Positions 33,545 to 41,750 of a stretch of 64,000 nucleotides of DNA are shown in pieces. This DNA comes from Candidatus Neomicrothrix sp. UBA814 (GTDB lineage: Bacteria > Actinomycetota > Acidimicrobiia > Acidimicrobiales > Poriferisodalaceae), in NCBI GenBank assembly GCA_002296525.1, contig DBIA01000008.1, positions 19,648 through 83,647 of the forward strand, given 5' to 3'. The notes under the pieces are model-generated. The model saw nothing but the letters and a program-made list of their open reading frames with translations. It made no database searches and was not told where the DNA came from. Within the stretch, counting starts at the first letter, position 1. Each line of letters starts with the position of its first letter. A program made the translations under genes and the position numbers.

Positions 33545-34435
33545 TTACCCCAGCCCAGCTAAGGCTTCAGACATCTCGACAATCTTCTTGGCGCGCGTCA
33601 GATGGGGCACATCCACCATCTGGCCCTTGAAGCTGAAAGCCATCACCCCCTCAGCTTCTTTTGCCGCGAACAAGTCAAGTAGTTCTTTCGCTTCACTCAC
33701 CTCAGCAGGAGATGGTGTGAAGCATTCGTTAACGATCTCGATCTGGTTGGGGTGGATGGTGATCTTCCCTGTGTACCCCATATTCGCTGATTCCAAACAT
33801 TCGCTTCTGAGGCCACTCGGATCGTTGAAGTCGACAAAGACAGTGTCAAGCGGCTGCTTATCCCACGCCGTAGCAGCAAGCAAACACATCACTCGCGCAT
33901 GTTCAAAGATAGGCAAATAACTCCCATCGGGATTTCTATTCGCTCGAGAACCAATCGCCGCCGATAAATCCTCGGCTCCCCAGGTAAGGGCATCAACCCT
34001 GGGGTTGGCTGCTAGGTCACCAATATTCAAGAAGCCCTGCGGAGTTTCTGTTCCCAGTATCAGGAGCTTTACTGCGCCTTCAGTGTGACCAAATGAGCGC
34101 TCGTGTTCGCGGATAGTTGCATCGATTTCCGCTACCTCATTTGCGTTGTTCACTTTGGGTATGAGGTAGGAGTCAGGAGGATGCCCCATAGTTTCTTCAA
34201 CGTCGCGTTCGAACCAGGGGCTCCCCAATGGGTTAACTCGAACCACTCGTTCCTGTCGACCGAAATCTACGTGTTCTAGCCAATCACTTACCGTAACTCT
34301 CGCAGAGTCCTTATTTTCCGGAGTCACTGCGTCTTCGAGATCCAGGATCAATGCGTCTGCTGCTGTCTCCAAGGATTTGTTCAACATCTTTTCGTTGGCT
34401 CCTGGAACAAAGTGAGCCGCTCGCCGAATAGTCAT
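33545..34435 (-). CDS. HpcH/HpaI aldolase / citrate-lyase-beta family protein
   Basis: A 296-residue TIM-barrel lyase of the CitE/malyl-CoA lyase group, which splits or joins acyl-CoA thioesters. It starts RRAAHFVPGANEKM, then has the metal Glu/Asp in LILDLEDAVTPENK (about 32), Arg in VVRVNPLGSPW, a Glu in LGTETPQGF (about 130) and Asp in LTWGAEDLSAAIG (about 152), ending with the GKITIHPNQIEIVN signature. L-malyl/beta-methylmalyl-CoA or citramalyl-CoA lyase are possible roles. AAAGGA precedes the ATG. Confidence 0.88.
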   Translation of the reverse strand: MTIRRAAHFVPGANEKMLNKSLETAADALILDLEDAVTPENKDSARVTVSDWLEHVDFGRQERVVRVNPLGSPWFERDVEETMGHPPDSYLIPKVNNANEVAEIDATIREHERSFGHTEGAVKLLILGTETPQGFLNIGDLAANPRVDALTWGAEDLSAAIGSRANRNPDGSYLPIFEHARVMCLLAATAWDKQPLDTVFVDFNDPSGLRSECLESANMGYTGKITIHPNQIEIVNECFTPSPAEVSEAKELLDLFAAKEAEGVMAFSFKGQMVDVPHLTRAKKIVEMSEALAGLG

Positions 34436-34454
34436 TTTGATTGTCCTTTAAGGG

Positions 34455-35096
34455 TTAAAAGTCGAATGCAGCTGGGCAAAAGTCGTTGAGAACACAGTCC
34501 TCACACTGCGGGTTTCTAGCGAAGCAAACTTGCCGCCCGTGAAGTATCACCCGAAGGCTGAACTCCCCTCGCTCATATTGGGGCACCATCGGATTCAATT
34601 CCATTTCTACCTTTACAGGATCCTCTTCTTCGGTTAACCCAAGACGGCGCGCCAAGCGACCTACGTGGGTATCCACCGGCAAGCCGGGAAGTCCAAACGC
34701 AACAGACCTTATTACATTGGCCGTTTTACGTCCGACACCCCCCAATTTGACGAGATCACTCAAATCGTTTGGCACTTCCCCCTCATGATCGTCGAGCAAC
34801 TGGTTCGACATTTTCAAAAGATTCTTCGCCTTGCTTTTGTAGAAGCCCGTGGGGTGCACCAACTCCTCTAACTCCTGCTGGTCAGCGCCGGCAAGATCGA
34901 CAGGATCGGGATATCGTTCGAATAAGGCGGGGGTTGTCTTATTTACGCGAGCATCAGTGCACTGTGCCGACAAGATTGTCGCAACCAAGAGTTCAAAGGG
35001 GCTGCGATGATTCAACTCGCACACTGCCTCATACTCCTCCTTAAGTCGCTGATGCACTAATTTCGCTCGGCCCTTAGGGGATCGCGGCTTACCCAT
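34455..35096 (-). CDS. nth: Endonuclease III
   Basis: Nth removes oxidised pyrimidines and cuts abasic sites. The 213-residue protein has the helix-hairpin-helix with catalytic Lys in LGGVGRKTANVI (about 124), the catalytic Asp in VDTHVGRLARRLG (about 142), and four cysteines in a C-x6-C-x2-C-x5-C iron-sulfur loop at the C terminus. Divergent from the mshD-like gene, which begins 48 bases away. Confidence 0.97.
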   Translation of the reverse strand: MGKPRSPKGRAKLVHQRLKEEYEAVCELNHRSPFELLVATILSAQCTDARVNKTTPALFERYPDPVDLAGADQQELEELVHPTGFYKSKAKNLLKMSNQLLDDHEGEVPNDLSDLVKLGGVGRKTANVIRSVAFGLPGLPVDTHVGRLARRLGLTEEEDPVKVEMELNPMVPQYERGEFSLRVILHGRQVCFARNPQCEDCVLNDFCPAAFDF

Positions 35097-35131
35097 GTTC
35101 TTTGTTTACCTCATCAACCGGCATCTAGCGG

Positions 35132-35137
35132 TAGCTT
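35132..35137 (+). promoter_or_regulatory. Putative -10 element of the mshD-like gene (leaderless)
   Basis: TAGCTT lies 7 bases before GTG 35145 and no Shine-Dalgarno sequence is present. Confidence 0.45.
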
Positions 35138-35144
35138 CGAGACT

Positions 35145-35861
35145 GTGAATTCTCCTGGCGCACCAGAACCCACCATACGGATTACCCAAGACAGAGAAGG
35201 CGATGTCATAGAGCTAGATGCGAACGAGTGGACCTCTGACGCACTGTCAATGGCTTTGCGAGACGTCCTAACAGGAACAGAGGATGCTGTATCCCTGTGG
35301 CTAGACAACCCAGCGGACGACACTGACGAAACATTCGCAAGACTAGGGATGGAACCTCAACGAGATCTCTTTCGGATGGAGCGATCAATTCCTCTCGAGC
35401 AAAGGACTGATATTGACACTCGGGCCTTTCGCCCAAATCAAGACGAAGAAGAGTGGTGCATAGTAAACAATCGGGCTTTCTCTTGGCACCGCGAACAGAG
35501 TGGATGGACGCCCTCTCTGTTAGCAGAACATCAAGCAGAACCATGGTTTGACCCTGAAGGATTCTTGATCCACGAGCGCGAGGGTCGAATTGCGGCGTTT
35601 TGCTGGACCAAAGTTCACGACTTGGAACAGCCTCCAGTTGGAGAAGTTTTCGTCATCGCCGTCGATCCCGATTTTCATGGTCTGGGACTCGGTCGAGCCC
35701 TAACTTTGGCCGGTTACCAGCACCTCGAAGCCCGGGGGATCACGAGAGCCATGCTGTACGTCGACGCTGACAACACTCCTGCCGTACACCTGTACCGCGA
35801 CATTGGCCTTAAAGTCGCGACAGTTCGACGGTTGTACCAGAGACAAACGAAACCGCGTTAA
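35145..35861 (+). CDS. mshD: GNAT acetyltransferase, mycothiol synthase (MshD)-like
   Basis: A 238-residue N-acetyltransferase. The C-terminal half closely follows MshD, the last enzyme of mycothiol synthesis: FLIHEREGRIAAFCWTKVH, GEVFVIAVDPDFHGLGLGRALTLAGYQHL (acetyl-CoA loop, about 165-190) and MLYVDADNTPAVHLYRDIGL. MshD usually has two GNAT domains and about 300 residues; the N-terminal one is shortened here. A mycothiol role is likely but substrate specificity is inferred. Confidence 0.82.
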   Translation: MNSPGAPEPTIRITQDREGDVIELDANEWTSDALSMALRDVLTGTEDAVSLWLDNPADDTDETFARLGMEPQRDLFRMERSIPLEQRTDIDTRAFRPNQDEEEWCIVNNRAFSWHREQSGWTPSLLAEHQAEPWFDPEGFLIHEREGRIAAFCWTKVHDLEQPPVGEVFVIAVDPDFHGLGLGRALTLAGYQHLEARGITRAMLYVDADNTPAVHLYRDIGLKVATVRRLYQRQTKPR

Positions 35862-36568
35862 AGCTCCACAACCGATCCAAGCACGAGACCCACGAAGTGA
35901 ATACAGGTCGCTGCCGCAATCGCTATTCCGACGTGCCTAGAGACACCACGCCAAATCGAGTGACCTGTTGCTATTGCTAACGTAACGCCAATGGCTGCCG
36001 CTCCAATAACACCAGCAGCTACTGACAACCAAATCACGAAGTTCGCAGAAAAGAAAAACCAAGGGATTAAGGGCACTGAGGCCCCAATGGCGAACGCCGA
36101 GAATGACGAACCCGCTGCAACATACGGTGAGGCAAGCGCGTTCGGAGCGACTCCAAGTTCTTCTCTTGCATGAACGTCAAGCGCCATTTCAGGGTTTTGC
36201 ATCACTAACTGAGCCATCTCCCTGGCCTGTTCGATACTCATGCCTCTTTCCACATAGACCTGAGCTAATTCTTCGGTCTCTTCCTCAGGGTCTTCAGCCA
36301 GCGCCTGTCTTTCCTTCTCTAGCTCTCGGGCGACGAGATCATTTTGCGCTCGAACCGATACGTATTCGCCCGCTGCCATAGAAATAGCGCCAGCTAGTAG
36401 GCCCGCAACTCCAGCCGTTCGAACCACTCCGGAGGAAACATCAGCGCCAGCCAGACCCACTATCAGCAAAACGTTCGATACCAGTCCATCAGAGGCACCA
36501 AAAACTGCGGCTCGAACTCCCCCACCCTGTAGGTCCCGATGATGCTCGTCGTAACGGTGCGTAGCCAT
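35858..36568 (-). CDS. VIT1/CCC1-family transporter
   Basis: A 236-residue membrane protein of the vacuolar-iron-transporter family, which moves Fe2+ or Mn2+. The family motifs VFGASDGLVSNVLLIVGLAGA (helix 1) and LLAGAISMAAGEYVSVRAQ (helix 2) are followed by a charged cytoplasmic helical segment rich in Glu (about 75-125), the metal-binding domain, and three more helices. Its end overlaps the mshD-like gene by four bases, convergently. Confidence 0.9.
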   Translation of the reverse strand: MATHRYDEHHRDLQGGGVRAAVFGASDGLVSNVLLIVGLAGADVSSGVVRTAGVAGLLAGAISMAAGEYVSVRAQNDLVARELEKERQALAEDPEEETEELAQVYVERGMSIEQAREMAQLVMQNPEMALDVHAREELGVAPNALASPYVAAGSSFSAFAIGASVPLIPWFFFSANFVIWLSVAAGVIGAAAIGVTLAIATGHSIWRGVSRHVGIAIAAATCIHFVGLVLGSVVEL

Positions 36569-36575
36569 GCAAATG

Positions 36576-36581
36576 ACGCTA
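36576..36581 (-). promoter_or_regulatory. Putative -10 element of the VIT-family gene (leaderless)
   Basis: TAGCGT on the minus strand lies 7 bases before ATG 36568. The gap to the divergent rlmN start is only 32 bases, so the two promoters are nearly back to back. Confidence 0.45.
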
Positions 36582-36588
36582 TCCGCCC

Positions 36589-36594
36589 TACCCT
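36589..36594 (+). promoter_or_regulatory. Putative -10 element of rlmN (leaderless)
   Basis: TACCCT lies 6 bases before GTG 36601, with no Shine-Dalgarno sequence. Confidence 0.45.
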
Positions 36595-36600
36595 ATAAGA

Positions 36601-37638
36601 GTGGTGATTACTCGTTACGACTTGTCGCGATCCGAGCTGGCCGACCTTCTTGAAGGTGAGCCCAAATACAGGGTCGACCAAGTATGGGAGGGTCTCCACA
36701 GTCAACACAGAGACCCTGCAGACCTAACCAACATTCCTAAGACACTGCGTTCCGCCATCGAATCACTTCTGCCTGCAGCCCTCACGCCGCTTAGAGAAGT
36801 CAATGCCGACAACGGGTCCACGATAAAGAGTCTCTGGCAACTAAGTGACGGCCATCTCATCGAATCAGTTCTTATGCACTATCGCGAAAGATCGACTGTG
36901 TGTGTTTCTTCTCAAGCGGGCTGCGCGATGGCATGCAGCTTTTGCGCTACCGGACAAGTTGGATTTGATCGACATCTCACCACTGGCGAAATCGTTGAAC
37001 AAGTGATACGCGCCTCTCAGCAATCCCCCGACAAACGCGTAAGCAACGTTGTGTTTATGGGGATGGGTGAGCCATTAGCTAACTTCGACAACGTATGGTC
37101 CGCCATTGAACGTATTAACGCAGACTTAGGCATCGGGGCTAGAAAAATAACTGTCTCCACAGTTGGCATAATTCCTGGAATAGAGCGCCTAGCCCAACAA
37201 AAACTTCCCGTAAGCCTGGCCGTGTCACTTCATGCTGCAAACGATCGGATGCGTAATCACCTGGCTCCGATCAACCGGACCTACCCTCTTCGCAAACTCG
37301 CCGAGTCCCTCCAAAAATACAAACGAGTGCGAAACCGGCGAATCAGTTTCGAATGGGCAATGATGTCGGAGATAAACGACACCAACGAAGCCGCACATGA
37401 ACTCGCAGCGTTCGCTCGACCCCTGAACGCCCACGTAAACCTCATACCGCTAAATCCAACCCCTGGGTATTCCACCTCTCCCTCTGGGCCAGAGGCAATC
37501 GCTCATTTTCGCGACCTTCTCGATTCATTGGGTGTCAATACAACAATTCGATCGAACCGCGGAACCGATATCGATGCCGCTTGTGGGCAGTTACGCGCAG
37601 AACAAGCGGTTACGTTGTCAAAGCGACCCAAACACTGA
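36601..37638 (+). CDS. rlmN: 23S rRNA (adenine-2-C2) methyltransferase
   Basis: RlmN is a radical-SAM enzyme that methylates A2503 of 23S rRNA and A37 of some tRNAs. The 345-residue protein has the CxxxCxxC cluster in SQAGCAMACSFCATGQVGF (about 102-115), FMGMGEPLANFDNV (about 152) and the second methyl-carrying Cys in DIDAACGQLR (about 328), so it is not the Cfr-like variant by obvious change. It is divergent from the VIT-family gene. Confidence 0.96.
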   Translation: MVITRYDLSRSELADLLEGEPKYRVDQVWEGLHSQHRDPADLTNIPKTLRSAIESLLPAALTPLREVNADNGSTIKSLWQLSDGHLIESVLMHYRERSTVCVSSQAGCAMACSFCATGQVGFDRHLTTGEIVEQVIRASQQSPDKRVSNVVFMGMGEPLANFDNVWSAIERINADLGIGARKITVSTVGIIPGIERLAQQKLPVSLAVSLHAANDRMRNHLAPINRTYPLRKLAESLQKYKRVRNRRISFEWAMMSEINDTNEAAHELAAFARPLNAHVNLIPLNPTPGYSTSPSGPEAIAHFRDLLDSLGVNTTIRSNRGTDIDAACGQLRAEQAVTLSKRPKH

Positions 37639-37671
37639 GGGATTTGTGGCGACCTCTGCCACACTGACAAG

Positions 37672-38070
37672 GTGAACAACTTGCGTTGGCTTAACCCCAC
37701 ACAACCTCAGACTCTGTACAGCGCCGTGATGCTGGCCTATTTCCGAGGCGCAAGCATTGTCTTATTCGGCAGTGTTTATTACCGTCAATTGGCCTACGAC
37801 CTACTGGGACTATTTGCTTCCCGCGTGTTCCCCCTACTCCTTCTTGTTGCTCTTATCGGCGGCGGTCTAGGCATCGCGAACGAGAAGAAGCTGGGTTTTC
37901 GTTTCGCTCTGGGTGCAGCCATTTACTCGGTAGTTGCCACACTCTGGATAGGCATCCGGTATGACGTAGAGCTCCTTGGCTTCCTACTAAGGCTGATGTT
38001 CGACATAGTTCTTGTGGTTCTGTTACTCCACCCTCAAAGCAAGGAATACAGAAGGATCTGGTTCAGCTAG
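37672..38070 (+). CDS. Small integral membrane protein of unknown function
   Basis: A 132-residue protein with about four hydrophobic segments (residues 20-38, 47-66, 76-94 and 100-118) and an Asn/Pro-rich start (RWLNPTQPQTLYSAVML). Its LNPTQPQTLYSAV opening recalls small actinobacterial membrane proteins, but I cannot name the family. It begins with GTG and lies 33 bases after rlmN, in the same direction. Confidence 0.7.
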   Translation: MNNLRWLNPTQPQTLYSAVMLAYFRGASIVLFGSVYYRQLAYDLLGLFASRVFPLLLLVALIGGGLGIANEKKLGFRFALGAAIYSVVATLWIGIRYDVELLGFLLRLMFDIVLVVLLLHPQSKEYRRIWFS

Positions 38071-38080
38071 CCGACCGCCC

Positions 38081-38086
38081 TAAACT
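38081..38086 (+). promoter_or_regulatory. Putative -10 element of the maoC gene (leaderless)
   Basis: TAAACT lies 7 bases before ATG 38094. No Shine-Dalgarno sequence is seen. Confidence 0.45.
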
Positions 38087-38093
38087 GCCAAGT

Positions 38094-38552
38094 ATGACTA
38101 CCCAAATTGACGGAATTGACGACCTCGAGAGCCGAGTGGGGCAACATATCGGCTACAGCGACTGGCACACCATCACCCCCGAGCAAGTACAAAAATTCGC
38201 TGAAGCAACAGGTGACTTCCAGTGGATTCACCTTGACGAGGAAAAGGCAAAGGCAGGGCCATTCGGTACCACGATCGCGCACGGGTACCTAACTCTTTCC
38301 TTAGCCCCAATGTGCATGTCTGAGGCATTTGTAATTGGCGGCGACGTGCAAATGGGAGTGAACTACGGAGCCAACAAAATTCGCTTCACAGCCCCTGTCC
38401 CTGTCGGATCAAATGTTCGGATGGGAGCAACCTTGAAGGATGTATCACGGTTTGATGGCGGGGCTCAGTACACCGCCGAGCTTCAATTCGAAATCGAAGG
38501 TTCAGAAAAGCCGGCGTGTATTGCTGAATGCATATACCGCGTCTACAGCTGA
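38094..38552 (+). CDS. MaoC-family (R)-hydratase
   Basis: A 152-residue hot-dog protein that would hydrate enoyl-CoA or dehydrate 3-hydroxyacyl thioesters. The hydratase-2 motif is clear: Asp and His in ATGDFQWIHLDEEKAKAGPFGTTIAHGYLTLSL (split about residues 38-70). It resembles the nodulation protein N/MaoC single-domain group of actinobacteria. menG follows 18-27 bases downstream. Confidence 0.92.
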   Translation: MTTQIDGIDDLESRVGQHIGYSDWHTITPEQVQKFAEATGDFQWIHLDEEKAKAGPFGTTIAHGYLTLSLAPMCMSEAFVIGGDVQMGVNYGANKIRFTAPVPVGSNVRMGATLKDVSRFDGGAQYTAELQFEIEGSEKPACIAECIYRVYS

Positions 38553-38570
38553 GCGCTTGCAGAACCCGAT

Positions 38571-39275
38571 TTGGAACCCGTGCCCAACAACGAAGAATTA
38601 CCCCAAGGAGAAGAGAAAGCGGTTGCTGTCGAGCAGATGTTCGATCAGATCGCTCCGCGATACGATTTTGTGAATCGACTCATGACTTTTCGCATGGACG
38701 TCGGTTGGCGACGGCGTGCCGTTCGTGCCTTGCATCTCCCAAAAGATTCAAAAGTCTTAGACCTAGCTTGTGGCACCGGCGATTTTTGCAACGACCTTCT
38801 GCGCTTCGGTCTAGAACCCGTTGGCGTGGACTTCAGCGCTGGAATGCTCGAAGCCGCCGGCACGGATGCACCGCTAGTGCGAGCCGATGCGCTGCGACTG
38901 CCTGTCCTAACAGGAAGTGCCGACGGCGCGACTTGTGGCTTTGCTTTACGTAACTTGACTGACCTCACCCCGTTCTTCGAGGAACTCTCAAGGGCTTTGA
39001 GACCGGGCGGCCGGATCGCTCTTTTAGATGTCGCTCAACCTTCTAATCCACTCTTAAGAATTGGACACCAATTTTACTTTGGGAAGGTCGTCCCAAAGAT
39101 CGGTGGCTTAATTTCGGACCGCAATGCTTACAAGTATTTGCCGAAGTCAGTCGAGTACCTGCCCCCACCACAAGAGCTTTTATCTGGCCTCAAAGCAGTC
39201 GGTTTTTCGGACGCAACCAGAACCCTGTTAAGCGGGGGCATCACTCAATTGTTTGTAGGAACCCTCGACCAGTAA
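38571..39275 (+). CDS. menG: Demethylmenaquinone methyltransferase
   Basis: MenG (UbiE family) methylates demethylmenaquinone in the last step of menaquinone synthesis. The 234-residue protein has MFDQIAPRYDFVNRLMTF (about 24), the SAM motif LDLACGTGDF (about 62) and the family signature FALRNLTDLTPFFEELSRALRPGG (about 124-147). TTG 38571 and GTG 38580 are both possible starts; neither has a good ribosome-binding site. It is convergent with menA, two bases away. Confidence 0.95.
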   Translation: MEPVPNNEELPQGEEKAVAVEQMFDQIAPRYDFVNRLMTFRMDVGWRRRAVRALHLPKDSKVLDLACGTGDFCNDLLRFGLEPVGVDFSAGMLEAAGTDAPLVRADALRLPVLTGSADGATCGFALRNLTDLTPFFEELSRALRPGGRIALLDVAQPSNPLLRIGHQFYFGKVVPKIGGLISDRNAYKYLPKSVEYLPPPQELLSGLKAVGFSDATRTLLSGGITQLFVGTLDQ

Positions 39276-39276
39276 G

Positions 39277-40134
39277 TCAGATTCCTATTCCAAGGCCAAA
39301 ACACAAAAGCAGCCCGTAAATCATCTGAAACTTCCCGGTCGCGCTTAATACAGGGATGAGATCGAGTCCGGCAGCCCCTTTGACCACCAGCCGAATTGGC
39401 CTAATCGCGAATGGTGTAGCTACCAGCGCCAAAAGCGCCGCCGGGCGTAACAGGCTCAAATAAGGAAGAAAGAGGATCGCCAGCAGCATCACCACTACAT
39501 ATAAGGCTCTCGTGGGTCTATCACCCATGCGAACCGCCAGAGTGCGCTTACCCGTCACACTGTCGCCGGGGATATCTCGCAAATTGTTAGTAATCAGTAG
39601 AGCAACTGCTAGCAACCCCACAGGGACAGATGCACCCACTGCGAGAGTAGTTATCTGCTCGTCTTGGACGAATGTGCTTCCTGCGGTAGCAACAAGACCA
39701 AAGAAGATGAAGACGAATAACTCCCCAAAACCGGTGTAGCCGTAGGGCTTGGGGCCACCCGTGTAACACCATGCAGAAAGAATTGCTAAACCCCCTAGCA
39801 ATACAAGCCACCATGTGGTCACAGAAGCTAGATACAAGCCCGACAGAGCGGAGATACCAAATGCAGCAAACGCTGCATTCCTCACACTCCCCGGACTGGC
39901 ATTTCCAGAAGCAACAAGCCGCATCGGACCTACCCGCTCATCATCGGTTCCTCTTACTCCATCGCTGTAATCGTTTGCGTAATTGACGCCGATCTGCAGG
40001 CCGATTGCTACCACTAAAGCCAACGTTGCGCGAAGCATATTTGGCTGGGCCTGAGCAGCAGCAGTTCCCACTAGCACCGGCACAATGGCAGCGGGCCAAG
40101 TTCTCGGTCTTGCGCCGGCTAACCAAATCCCCAC
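39277..40134 (-). CDS. menA: 1,4-dihydroxy-2-naphthoate polyprenyltransferase
   Basis: MenA attaches the isoprenoid tail in menaquinone synthesis. The 285-residue membrane protein has about eight helices, the prenyl-diphosphate motif NYANDYSDGVRGTD (about 50-63), and the second Asp-rich motif NNLRDIPGDSVTGKRTLAVRMG (about 180-201). GTG 40134 has AGGAG 6 bases upstream. Facing menG end to end, it places two menaquinone genes together. Confidence 0.95.
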   Translation of the reverse strand: MGIWLAGARPRTWPAAIVPVLVGTAAAQAQPNMLRATLALVVAIGLQIGVNYANDYSDGVRGTDDERVGPMRLVASGNASPGSVRNAAFAAFGISALSGLYLASVTTWWLVLLGGLAILSAWCYTGGPKPYGYTGFGELFVFIFFGLVATAGSTFVQDEQITTLAVGASVPVGLLAVALLITNNLRDIPGDSVTGKRTLAVRMGDRPTRALYVVVMLLAILFLPYLSLLRPAALLALVATPFAIRPIRLVVKGAAGLDLIPVLSATGKFQMIYGLLLCFGLGIGI

Positions 40135-40264
40135 TCAAACTCCTCTTAACTGCCCAGCGAACTGAATCTGCCTCTACTTCTACCAAACAAACCCAGAGCA
40201 CCTCGCTCCTATCTGGTTAAAAGCGAACAATCTCTAAAGAATCAACCAATAAGGGATTACGAAC

Positions 40265-40318
40265 ATGAAGGGAAAGACGACTAACGGTCGAAACGCTGTG
40301 CGTCAAAGAAACCGGTAA
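40265..40318 (+). CDS. Possible 17-residue basic peptide ORF
   Basis: An ATG at 40265 is preceded by AAGGGA with 8 bases between, and reads 17 codons to TAA. The peptide is very basic (Lys, Arg and Asn rich: MKGKTTNGRNAVRQRNR). A terminator-like hairpin stands 84 bases downstream. It could be a true small protein, a regulatory leader or chance; I recognise no homologue. Confidence 0.25.
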   Translation: MKGKTTNGRNAVRQRNR

Positions 40319-40401
40319 TCAGATTCAAGTTCGGGATACTCAGATCAGTCCGGGTCCATTGAAGCACTTAAATCAGGGGGCACAGCTACCGACTAAGACA
40401 T

Positions 40402-40426
40402 GCTGCCCTTCGGGTCAGCCCTTTTT
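40402..40426 (+). terminator. Rho-independent terminator candidate
   Basis: GCTGCCC-TTC-GGGTCAGC forms a short stem with one mismatch at 40402-40419, followed by CC and five T. The nearest plus-strand gene upstream is the mini-ORF; menG ends 1.1 kb away and is separated by menA on the other strand. Confidence 0.5.
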
Positions 40427-40554
40427 CGTTTAAGCGCATCGCCTATAGCAGCCTTCCGCACATTCCTGGTCAATTAGCCCAATTCCCGAGTTTTAATCCC
40501 ATGGCATAAAGGATCAGAACAATTGGGAAAACCGCCAAAATTAGGTTCTACATA

Positions 40555-41307
40555 TCAGCGAAACTCGGCAAGTCTTTCTGCTGTATCACTGATCGAATAT
40601 TCAGACCCAGATTCGAAGTCGAGGCCATCTCTCATCGACAGTCGCTCGGTCGCACCGTACAGATCCTTATAAGCGGCAAATGACTCGCTTGAGTTGGCGC
40701 TCATCGAATCCAAAAAGTCGCTGACGATTTGATCGAGCTGGTCGAGTGGTCCACCAAGTGCAGCCATTCCCCACTCGCGAGCTTCCACCCCTGAGAAGAC
40801 ACGGGCAGAAAACGACAACTCACGCGCTCTAGCGGGACCTACCAACGCTGGCAATCTCTGACTTAGACCCCATGTCGGACGCAATCCAAACTTCGCATGA
40901 GTGTCACCAAGCTTGGCTTCGTCTGCAACGGCCATAACATCACACGCCATAGCGATCTCCAAGGCACCGGTAAAGCAAAACCCATTGACTTTGGCAATGG
41001 TCACCTTTGACATCGAAGAAAGCCGACCGGTTAACTCTCGCGCAGGTATATCCAAAATGTCCCCCACTTTTCCGTTAACGAGTTCCCTCTCTCCTAGTGC
41101 CTTCAGGTCAACCCCGCCGCTAAAAGCTCTTCCTTGCCCTGTCAGTACCACGAACCGCGTATCGTTATCTGCTTCAAGAGCAGCAGTAGCGTCATTAAGT
41201 TCACCAAGCATCGTCGGGGTTATCGAGTTCAGCGAATTCGGTCGATTCAGGGTCACAGTAGATGTGTGACCAGATTTTGACAGGATAATTTCGTTGTATT
41301 CAGTCAC
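40555..41307 (-). CDS. Enoyl-CoA hydratase/isomerase (crotonase) family protein
   Basis: A 250-residue crotonase-fold protein. The oxyanion-hole segments GRAFSGGVDLKAL (about 60) and NGFCFTGALEIAMACDV (about 110) are present. Of the two catalytic glutamates of classic hydratase, the first (in ALEIAM) is kept, while the second position in LGDTHAKFGLRP is His instead of the usual QPE Glu. The activity may thus be isomerisation or another reaction. GGAG precedes the GTG start. Confidence 0.85.
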   Translation of the reverse strand: MTEYNEIILSKSGHTSTVTLNRPNSLNSITPTMLGELNDATAALEADNDTRFVVLTGQGRAFSGGVDLKALGERELVNGKVGDILDIPARELTGRLSSMSKVTIAKVNGFCFTGALEIAMACDVMAVADEAKLGDTHAKFGLRPTWGLSQRLPALVGPARARELSFSARVFSGVEAREWGMAALGGPLDQLDQIVSDFLDSMSANSSESFAAYKDLYGATERLSMRDGLDFESGSEYSISDTAERLAEFR

Positions 41308-41396
41308 AGCGACTCCAGGCGCAATCGGATTCGATCAATCTATCCCCCCATCGGGTATCCAAAGCTTTTTCTGGTTTCTCAACAAATCGATTCATT

Positions 41397-41651
41397 TCAT
41401 CCCTTCACCGGGTACCACCACTCCCCCAACAGTTCCACCACTGTAGAAAACTGAGAATCGCTTCTACGTTCAGTCAACTGCCAATGCAAAGGCGCCTCAA
41501 AGAGAACCGCCTTCTCAGGATGAATTTGTGATTGTTCTGCACGGCATTTCAGAACCTTTGGAGTCAATCCACAACAATATGACCGCGCTGAATCAGCCGG
41601 AGCAGAGCCATCAGAAGACACACGACGACTAGCAATAAGGCGTTACGCCAT
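41397..41651 (-). pseudogene. Frame-disrupted small membrane protein gene
   Basis: On the minus strand GAGGAG (41657-41662) stands 5 bases before ATG 41651, but this ATG runs into TAA at the third codon. Moving one base after GCG opens NALLLVVVCLLMALLRLIQRG-like coding with one membrane helix, which ends in a TGA. The other frame then continues as LTPKVLKCRAEQ, PLHWQLTERR and VVELLGEWWYPVKG to the stop at 41397. Two frame changes would join them. It may be a real pseudogene, a sequencing error, or an alternatively read small gene; no family is recognised. Confidence 0.35.
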
Positions 41652-41738
41652 GCGAACTCCTCAGCACTGCATTCAAACAGGGTTAACCATTTGAGGGTCC
41701 AGACTTAGAACACACAGCCTCAAACACCTTGTTCGTTC

Positions 41739-41744
41739 TAGAAT
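41739..41744 (+). promoter_or_regulatory. Putative -10 element of the LLM oxidoreductase (leaderless)
   Basis: TAGAAT lies 6 bases before ATG 41751 with no Shine-Dalgarno sequence. Confidence 0.5.
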
Positions 41745-41750
41745 CCACAC

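Larger units (their letters stand above)
40135..40554. other. 420-base intergenic region with possible mini-transcript
   Basis: No long gene fits here. On the plus strand there is a 17-codon basic ORF (40265-40318) and a hairpin with a T-tract (40402-40426), listed separately. The remaining parts, including about 130 bases beside the crotonase stop, show only weak inverted repeats (CCCAATT near 40478 and AATTGGG near 40522). No tRNA, tmRNA, RNase P or SRP RNA pattern is evident. Confidence 0.5.
41308..41750. other. 443-base intergenic region holding a likely decayed gene
   Basis: The stretch between the crotonase and LLM genes has no intact gene. Its minus strand contains a strong ribosome-binding site and two overlapping open frames that together look like one small membrane protein, described separately. 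The right end holds the promoter of the LLM gene. Confidence 0.5.
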
